A stretch of DNA of 12,411 nucleotides from Cyanobacteria bacterium UBA8803. Its GTDB lineage: Bacteria > Cyanobacteriota > Cyanobacteriia > Cyanobacteriales > Coleofasciculaceae. The stretch is taken from the NCBI GenBank assembly GCA_003505715.1, contig DNXU01000048.1, positions 1-12,411 on the forward strand, read 5' to 3'. Below the pieces are notes generated by a model that was not told the origin of the DNA, searched no databases, and saw only the letters and a program-made list of their open reading frames with translations. Below are positions 7,759 to 12,411 of the stretch, piece by piece; position 1 is the stretch's first letter, and every line of letters starts with the position of its first letter. The position numbers and the translations under genes were made by a program.

Positions 7759-8499
7759 CTATTGATCGGGTAGCACTACGGGATTAATAAGTGGCTCTTG
7801 AGCTAAGTCTTTCCTCTCAATAAATTCTAACAAGTTAGCCCAGTCAGCGTTAAGCTTATTATCCTGTGAATTAGCAAGGCGACGCTGCGCTACGCTAGTC
7901 AAAGCATCATACCAAATATCTGGGTTGCCTGCTGCAATTTTTGCCTCATTCTCAGGCGTTCGTGGAACTCTCTGCACCCATCCATTAACACTAAAATCAG
8001 CTTGCAAGCTGGTGTTGCCATGACAATAAAGCTTTAAGTACCAACGGTAGAACTTGCCTTCTGCAAGAGCATATTTCGGAACTGATGGTAGTGAGATACC
8101 GATAACTCCTGGCGTGTCAGGTAACTGGATCGAATTTTGATAAAGTGATGTTGTCTCTTCTCCTGTTTGCTCGTCGCGGATATTCACTGTAAACTTGATA
8201 TCTTGAATATCTTTAGCCGCATAGGGAATATAAAACCAAAAAGTTGGATGTTCCGATATTGTAGATACTGGATTTTTAACAGGTATCAGAGCAGTAAGCG
8301 CCTGGTTTTTGCTTTGACAAGAGTGGCTAGCTCCGTCCAGTCCTCCCGCTGATGTTGTTTTATTATCAGGTGGTGTTGAAGGTGGAGAGGGCGGAACCTG
8401 ACTAACTAAAATTTCCTGAGAAACCTGTCCTAAGGTAGGATAGGCTGCGAGGCCAATAAATGTTAGAGTAGCAGCGAAAACAATAGATAATTTTTGCAT
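7759..8499 (-). CDS. DUF928 family secreted protein
   Basis: 246 residues, last gene of the - strand set. A signal peptide is visible (hydrophobic about 5-20, likely cleavage near LGQ at 23-25), followed by a Pro/Ser-rich linker (about 34-50). The conserved DUF928 core then follows: SCQSKNQALTALIPV, the aromatic motif HPTFWFYIPY near 84-93, LPSVPKYALAEGKFYRWYLKLYCHG, and VNGWVQRV. It ends with the usual WYDAL and WANLLEF helices. Cysteines occur at about 61 and 159 and could pair in the periplasm. The function of DUF928 is unknown; by location it is an exported accessory protein of the CHAT/TpsA locus. It starts 43 nt after the CHAT-CHASE2 stop, with a perfect palindrome in the gap and no obvious Shine-Dalgarno sequence. 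Family assignment is from remembered motifs. Confidence 0.85.
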   Translation of the reverse strand: MQKLSIVFAATLTFIGLAAYPTLGQVSQEILVSQVPPSPPSTPPDNKTTSAGGLDGASHSCQSKNQALTALIPVKNPVSTISEHPTFWFYIPYAAKDIQDIKFTVNIRDEQTGEETTSLYQNSIQLPDTPGVIGISLPSVPKYALAEGKFYRWYLKLYCHGNTSLQADFSVNGWVQRVPRTPENEAKIAAGNPDIWYDALTSVAQRRLANSQDNKLNADWANLLEFIERKDLAQEPLINPVVLPDQ

Positions 8500-8518
8500 A
8501 GTTATTTTAACTGCTCAG

Positions 8519-8533
8519 ATCTTGCGGCAAGAT
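8519..8533. promoter_or_regulatory. Perfect 15-bp palindrome upstream of the DUF928 gene
   Basis: ATCTTGC-G-GCAAGAT has 7-bp arms around a single central base, in the 43-nt gap between the CHAT-CHASE2 stop and the DUF928 start, 19 nt before the DUF928 ATG. As RNA it could form a 6-bp stem with a 3-nt loop. There is no following U-run in the direction of transcription, so it is not a typical intrinsic terminator. It could be a protein-binding operator or an RNA hairpin tuning DUF928 expression relative to the upstream genes. Confidence 0.45.
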
Positions 8534-8542
8534 TGTTGGCTA

Positions 8543-10948
8543 TCAAGTAAGTTCAGTTAGTTGTGGTTTTTGTCGAGATTGAGAAATAGTATAAATGACT
8601 AACCCACTACTCGTAACCAAGAGAGAGAATCCTGATGGAACCAGGGGCATCCAACCGCCTTGGTTGAACATGATGAGACAAATTTGGTACAAAATTAAGG
8701 TAGTAACACCACTTGCTAGTATTAAATATAGGATTGAGCGAATGCGCCCAGCCAGTACGCCACCTATTAAAGACCAAAACCAAATAAAGAGTGCATCACC
8801 CCACTGGAAATCTCCCCACTGAGGCAAAACCCACAAAAGCGATCGCTCACCCATAGCAGCACTGAGCAGTTGGCTTACCATATGGGCATGAATCCAAACA
8901 CCTGCCATTTCACCGTAAGGAGTATTAATATAGTCTTTAGCAATTGGGGCGCTATAACCAATCAGCACAATTAGACCTTCGATGAGCGTCGGATCTACTT
9001 GTGCTTCTAAAACTTGGGTTAGAGAAACTTTTTTAGCAATTTGCCCAGATTTATCAGCAGGACGATAATTGAGGAGTATTTCGCTTCTACCCCCCTCTAA
9101 ATTTTGGTAGCCCCCAGTACGAGTTGCCAATCCCTTGAAAACAGCTTTATCAAATTGCCACTCTTTATTGTTAATGGTTCGCAAAGGCTTAATGCCTTTT
9201 GCATCAAGAAATCGATAGGCTAAATGAAAGCTTAAACTATAGGGAGTGGTACAGGGAGAAGAGAAACTAGCCAGCTTTGGGTCATAAGATAAGAGTTGAC
9301 GGCGGACAGTAGAATTATTAGAATCGGTTAGATCGTTTGGTACATCGCTAAAGCCAACTTGATACATCAATTGCTCTTTTGAAAATTCCGGCGGCGGAGC
9401 ATGATCTTGGGCAGAAGAGCCATAATTGCAAATAGTAAATAAGTTTTTATTTCGGTTAAAAAGTTTGATCAAACGATCGCGGCTTTGTGAATCATTAAGT
9501 TCTGGTCGCGGTTGATAGCGATGTATAGCTAAACCAATGGCTAAGGGGTTGTACTCCTCCAGTTGTCTAATAAGTTCGACAATTTTAGTATCCTTTAGTG
9601 GATAGAGATACCGATCTGTATCTTCTTGAGTGACTTCAACAACTAGGATACGAGGATCTAGGAGTTCCGGTTGACGCGATCGCATCAAGGCATCGTAAGC
9701 TTGTAACTCCCACGGCTGTAAAAGGCCAAGCGATCGCACTCCCATCACCAAGCTAGTGACAACCACACTTGCTAACAACACTGGTTTAAGGTTACGCCAC
9801 CGCAATCCGGAAGATGTGGGTGGCGAAACTGGCAAAGGAACCTCAATCTCCAGCTGAGGTTTTGCAAACAAATCCTCCCAATTCAGCGGTACTTCAGCGG
9901 GATTCTGACAAATAACTGGTAACCAACTCGCACAGGGAAAATCGTCTTCGAGTTCGCTATGCAACCGCTGTCTCGCTTCCCGCACCGCACCATATAACGA
10001 CTGACCCCTAGCAAACTCGGGGAGAAAATGTTTGAGGAATTCTTGGGCAACCCGGTCTGGGATCAATTCCCGCATAATAATCATTTGGGGAATGTTTAAA
10101 TCATCAAGCTGTCGCGATAATCCTAACCCATCACAAGAGTTAAAAATAGCCAGTTTTAACCCCCGGTCAACCGCTTTCCGTAAACCATACCACAGCTCGT
10201 CAATACTTAAGCTATCCTCTGAGTTGATATATATCCGACCTATATCACCTTCAGTCTCGCTGTGACCTGCGAAAAAAATAATATCCCACGGTTGCTCCCA
10301 CAACTGAGCGACCACTTCCTTCTTTTGAGGTTTGACTAAAAACACTAGATCGGCATTCGGTAAACTTTGGAGCAACTGCCGATCTGCCTCGACATTAATG
10401 CCATCATCATGACCTAGAATTACCAGAATTCTGGCCTGGGAGTTAAGAGAGGTTGCGGTTAATTTGGGCGCAGGTTCAGACTCTAAAGGACTCAGCGCAG
10501 GTTCAGCTTTGGGGTAATTTTTAAAAAACTCCCACTCCTGCCAGGGTAGCTTCTGTAACTGGCTATCTTCCGTGCGAATCAGGACTCGAATATCCTCATC
10601 TCGGCTTAATTCTGCTCGCAATCGCCTGTCTAGGGGGCGAAACTCCTCACTGTTGAGCCAACTATTCAGACTCTCCCGCAGTTGGTGAGCAGATTCCTGG
10701 CATTTCTTAATCTGCTGCTGGAGCGACCCTGTGTGAGTAATTTTTTTGGGTTTGATGCGATAAACTTTTTCTACAGAACGATAGTTCTCCCAATGATTTT
10801 GGATGTGGGTGTCAAGGTCTGGATTAGCAGGTAAGCCACCCTTGAGTTTGATCTGGTGAGGAGCGCTTTCTTCCCCAACTTCTAAGGTAACGCGCACGCC
10901 CTGTTCTTTAAAATTTCCATCCAACTCCAGTACAACTAACTTGCCCAT
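8543..10948 (-). CDS. CHAT-CHASE2 membrane protein
   Basis: 801 residues from the ATG at 10948. A TTG at 10993 would add 15 residues and overlap the DUF1822 stop. The ATG is preferred because it has AAAGGG 6 nt upstream and opens MGKLVVLELDGNF, which I recall as the usual family start. The N-terminal part (about 1-360) is cytoplasmic by prediction and includes a CHAT peptidase domain: LPWQEWEFF, then ILVILGHDDG, His229 in FFAGHSE, Cys272 in FNSCDGLGLS, and a closing SWLPVICQNP. A Pro-rich linker leads to one membrane helix (about 389-408). A CHASE2 sensor domain follows (about 409-700), with LQAYDALMRSR, ILVVEVTQEDTDRYLYPL and LIVLIGYS...DYINTPYGEMAGVWIHAH. Three further hydrophobic helices (about 717-788) close the protein, with only a short tail. 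CHASE2 domains are extracytoplasmic sensors usually placed ahead of kinases or cyclases; here the putative effector is on the N-terminal side. Signal and substrate are unknown. Confidence 0.9.
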   Translation of the reverse strand: MGKLVVLELDGNFKEQGVRVTLEVGEESAPHQIKLKGGLPANPDLDTHIQNHWENYRSVEKVYRIKPKKITHTGSLQQQIKKCQESAHQLRESLNSWLNSEEFRPLDRRLRAELSRDEDIRVLIRTEDSQLQKLPWQEWEFFKNYPKAEPALSPLESEPAPKLTATSLNSQARILVILGHDDGINVEADRQLLQSLPNADLVFLVKPQKKEVVAQLWEQPWDIIFFAGHSETEGDIGRIYINSEDSLSIDELWYGLRKAVDRGLKLAIFNSCDGLGLSRQLDDLNIPQMIIMRELIPDRVAQEFLKHFLPEFARGQSLYGAVREARQRLHSELEDDFPCASWLPVICQNPAEVPLNWEDLFAKPQLEIEVPLPVSPPTSSGLRWRNLKPVLLASVVVTSLVMGVRSLGLLQPWELQAYDALMRSRQPELLDPRILVVEVTQEDTDRYLYPLKDTKIVELIRQLEEYNPLAIGLAIHRYQPRPELNDSQSRDRLIKLFNRNKNLFTICNYGSSAQDHAPPPEFSKEQLMYQVGFSDVPNDLTDSNNSTVRRQLLSYDPKLASFSSPCTTPYSLSFHLAYRFLDAKGIKPLRTINNKEWQFDKAVFKGLATRTGGYQNLEGGRSEILLNYRPADKSGQIAKKVSLTQVLEAQVDPTLIEGLIVLIGYSAPIAKDYINTPYGEMAGVWIHAHMVSQLLSAAMGERSLLWVLPQWGDFQWGDALFIWFWSLIGGVLAGRIRSILYLILASGVTTLILYQICLIMFNQGGWMPLVPSGFSLLVTSSGLVIYTISQSRQKPQLTELT

Positions 10949-10954
10949 TGGTAG

Positions 10955-10960
10955 CCCTTT
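10955..10960 (-). promoter_or_regulatory. Ribosome binding site deciding the CHAT-CHASE2 start
   Basis: AAAGGG on the - strand lies 6 nt before the ATG at 10948-10946. The alternative TTG at 10993 has no comparable site. This, with the conserved MGKLVVLELDG opening, sets the chosen start. Confidence 0.55.
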
Positions 10961-10989
10961 GTACAAAAAAGAAACGTTTGCAGCATCAA

Positions 10990-11943
10990 TCAAATCAGAA
11001 AATTTTCAGTAACGCTGAACTCTCCCAAAACTACCCTAACGCCAAACTGTTCCCCCGGTTCGCCGCTAAACTCAAATTTAAGAGTCTCGCAGTTGCCAGC
11101 TTCAGCTTGCATCATCGCCTTCCCGTCCTCATTAAAAACAATGAGCTGCAAATCTGGTGGTAGTTCGGTTTGGCCGTCCCGAGGGCGTATCTCCACTGAG
11201 ATATCCATTTCTGGTGATGCTGTTAGTGCCAAATCAGCTAAATCAACTAATAATGCGATCTGCCGATCTCCTTGTTGCAATCCTAGATCCAGCAATTTGC
11301 CTCTGCTAACAGCAGCACTTCTGGCGGTATAACTTCTGAAACTAAAAGCTAGCTCGGTTTGAGGTGGCTTTAACAAGTCTTCCACAGCTTGCCAACCTGC
11401 GGTAAAAACCCCCTCCAACCACTGACTGAGGTCAATTTGCGGTTTGATGTTATTCAAGTATCCCGGCAACTCTTCGAGCGATCGCAACTCCCTCAGGGGG
11501 AACTCCTCACAATTGACTGCTTCGACAAATCCCAGCAGCGTAGCTTCCTGCAACGATTCATCCAGCTGCACTGCCACGTAACCAATCCGGTCTTGCCAAA
11601 CCTCAGCCGGAATTCTCACTACTTCTGCTCCCGGCAATACAGGTCTGCACTCTAACTTACCATACTCTGGCACCTCCAAATCTGCTACATCCAACAGCGT
11701 TTGCAGCACCGGGTTCCAACTATCGCTTTGTTCTAACTCCGTGTCAAATTCCTGGCAGTGGAGGTAAAAGTTTACCGCATATACCGCTAGGGTATTAAGA
11801 TAAACCTGCTTGGCCTTGCCAGGATTGGATTGGTGGCGGTAAAATTTTTCTGCTCGCGAGTGAGCTGCCAAGGCTAGCGGCACGGTCAAGGTCAATGGTT
11901 CAATTTGAGAATTCATAATGGCTGGATGAGTATTTACTAACAT
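10990..11943 (-). CDS. DUF1822 family protein
   Basis: 317 residues from the ATG at 11943, with no signal peptide or membrane helix, so probably cytoplasmic. The conserved DUF1822 core is plain: KAKQVYLNTLAVYAVNFYL (about 43-61), SDSWNPVLQTLLDVADLEVP (73-92), YGKLECRPVLPGAEVV, VWQDRIGYVAVQLDESLQEA and TLLGFV (115-140), then the LRSLEELPGYLN region. The C-terminal half is a beta-rich segment ending FSVTENFLI. The chosen ATG has TAAGGA immediately upstream, overlapping the stop of the sigma-like remnant, which suggests translational coupling. An ATG 27 nt further in (11916) also fits the start of the conserved region, and a TTG at 11988 is unlikely. The biochemical function of DUF1822 is unknown. 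Its stop lies 41 nt before the CHAT-CHASE2 start, consistent with one operon, and it may act as adaptor or regulator for that protein. Confidence 0.87.
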   Translation of the reverse strand: MLVNTHPAIMNSQIEPLTLTVPLALAAHSRAEKFYRHQSNPGKAKQVYLNTLAVYAVNFYLHCQEFDTELEQSDSWNPVLQTLLDVADLEVPEYGKLECRPVLPGAEVVRIPAEVWQDRIGYVAVQLDESLQEATLLGFVEAVNCEEFPLRELRSLEELPGYLNNIKPQIDLSQWLEGVFTAGWQAVEDLLKPPQTELAFSFRSYTARSAAVSRGKLLDLGLQQGDRQIALLVDLADLALTASPEMDISVEIRPRDGQTELPPDLQLIVFNEDGKAMMQAEAGNCETLKFEFSGEPGEQFGVRVVLGEFSVTENFLI

Positions 11944-11945
11944 TG

Positions 11946-11951
11946 TCCTTA
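11946..11951 (-). promoter_or_regulatory. Shine-Dalgarno/stop overlap upstream of DUF1822
   Basis: TAAGGA on the - strand combines the TAA stop of the sigma-like reading frame with an AAGGA sequence close to the ATG at 11943 (spacing is only 2-4 nt, so it is a weak site). The arrangement is typical of translationally coupled operon genes and supports 11943 as the DUF1822 start. Confidence 0.4.
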
Positions 11952-12180
11952 TAAATATTCCCTGAATAGAGAACGAAATTGCTCGCAACAGCGCTGAAAA
12001 AAACGGCTTAGGGTTGGCAGCGGAATTTTGAATTCTTTGGCAAGCTCATCCCCAGTTTTTCCCGCAAATCTTGCCAAAGCTATGGCTTGAAAATTAGCGT
12101 CAGGTCGATTTCTGATATGCTCCTCCTTAAAAATGATGCTGTTGCACCTCTTTGACTAGCTGTTCGAGTAGATCATCCAT
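11949..12180 (-). pseudogene. Internally deleted sigma-70-like regulatory gene
   Basis: From the ATG at 12180 the - strand reads MDDLLEQLVKEVQQHHF and then a TAA (12129-12127). In the +1 frame a 60-codon segment (12131-11952) continues with FKEEHIRNRPDANFQAIALA, then a helix-turn-helix-like stretch (TGDELAKEFKIPLPTLSRFF, QRC) and ends REYL with a TAA at 11951-11949. The second part resembles the C-terminal end (region-4-like DNA-binding helices) of a cyanobacterial sigma-70-like protein that I recall beside DUF1822 genes. The first part resembles its N-terminus. The central body is missing, so this looks like an internal deletion with a frameshift at the junction. Skipping one T in the T5 run at 12129-12133 would give a continuous 76-residue product. 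An AAGGAGGAG at 12128-12120 follows the stop but has no suitable in-frame start. A real short gene with a programmed shift or a homopolymer sequencing error are alternatives. Confidence 0.6.
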
Positions 12181-12244
12181 AGTGTTTGCAAGTCTTGCCT
12201 CTGATCTTTACTCTGCTGTAAAAGCCCAAAGTTATCCTTTTCGT

Positions 12245-12284
12245 TACATAACTTCATATTTGGCAGTTTTGCACAAAAGTCTGA
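12245..12284 (-). promoter_or_regulatory. Putative control element upstream of the - strand operon
   Basis: On the - strand TCAGACTTTTG (12284-12274) is followed by TGCAAAACTGCC and by AGTTATGTA (12253-12245), ending 64 nt before the ATG at 12180. It matches the element ahead of the TpsA gene (21-64) in orientation, order and roughly in spacing (31 versus 35 nt between the starts of the two blocks). A TTGACT (12301-12296) lies just upstream but has no convincing -10 partner at normal distance. A shared regulator-binding or promoter role is inferred. Confidence 0.35.
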
Positions 12285-12342
12285 ATTTTTGCCTGAGTCA
12301 AATACAGAGTGAGGCGATCGCACTAGTAGGATGTGCCAGCGC

Positions 12343-12411
12343 AGTCCGCCAGTCCGCTAGTCCACCAGTCCACCAGTCCACCAGTCCGCCAGTCCGCCAG
12401 TCCACCAGTCC
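12343..12411. repeat. 8-bp tandem repeat (AGTCCRCC), truncated by the window edge
   Basis: Eight full copies of AGTCCRCC (one ends CT) plus a partial ninth run from 12343 to the last base. The fifth-to-last positions vary: three copies with G at position 6 keep CC, one has GCT, and four have ACC. Short tandemly repeated elements are common between cyanobacterial genes; most described ones are 7-mers, this is an 8-mer. No ORF across it is supported. The interval 12181-12342 between it and the sigma-like remnant holds only the putative control element and a HIP1 site (12314-12321). Confidence 0.9.

Noticed and set aside
10949..10993. TTG at 10993 as start of the CHAT-CHASE2 gene
   Set aside because: The ATG at 10948 has AAAGGG 6 nt upstream and opens with the family-like MGKLVVLELDG; the extra 15 residues look unlike the family.
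11944..11988. TTG at 11988 as start of the DUF1822 gene
   Set aside because: It would overlap the end of the sigma-like reading frame by about 40 nt, while the ATG at 11943 follows TAAGGA directly.
12120..12128. Very strong Shine-Dalgarno match AAGGAGGAG within the sigma-like remnant
   Set aside because: No ATG, GTG or TTG follows in the helix-turn-helix frame at usable distance; the bases are Lys-Glu-Glu codons of the C-terminal piece.
12343..12411. CRISPR array at the right edge
   Set aside because: Units are 8 bp with no spacers between them, so it is a simple tandem repeat.

Overview
The window comes from a cyanobacterium, most likely a filamentous one. At least eleven HIP1 octamers (GCGATCGC) are visible, at about 153, 225, 955, 2757, 5041, 5565, 8839, 9676, 9730, 11478 and 12314, roughly one per 1.1 kb, a density characteristic of cyanobacterial genomes. 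The protein families (cyanobacterial filamentous-haemagglutinin-type TpsA, DUF928, DUF1822, CHASE2 joined to CHAT) point the same way. The host species cannot be fixed from sequence alone.

The layout is two convergent gene sets meeting at about 7718-7758. On the + strand are a 1595-residue secreted beta-helix protein with a two-partner-secretion domain (81-4868) and a TPR-CHAT caspase-like protein with an export signal or N-terminal anchor (4979-7717). On the - strand, read from the right edge, are a wrecked sigma-70-like gene (12180-11949), a DUF1822 protein (11943-10990), a membrane CHAT-CHASE2 protein (10948-8543) and a secreted DUF928 protein (8499-7759). The right edge (12343-12411) is an 8-bp tandem repeat that runs off the window.

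From memory of cyanobacterial genomes, these families tend to sit together, so the two sets are probably one functional locus. By inference, a CHASE2 domain senses something outside the cytoplasmic membrane and is tied to a cytoplasmic caspase-like CHAT domain. A second CHAT protein is anchored or exported. The TpsA is displayed or released at the surface, and DUF928 and DUF1822 are accessory proteins of unknown function. No TpsB (FhaC/ShlB-type) transporter lies in the window. Both CHAT proteins keep their His and Cys dyads.

The points most worth following up are: the internally deleted sigma-like gene at the head of the - strand operon, where a +1 shift at a T5 run would rejoin its two ends; a shared sequence (TCAGACTTTTG, then AGTTATRTA about 20-24 nt further on) upstream of both gene sets in the same orientation relative to each; and the reversed domain order of the CHAT-CHASE2 protein, with the effector ahead of the sensor.
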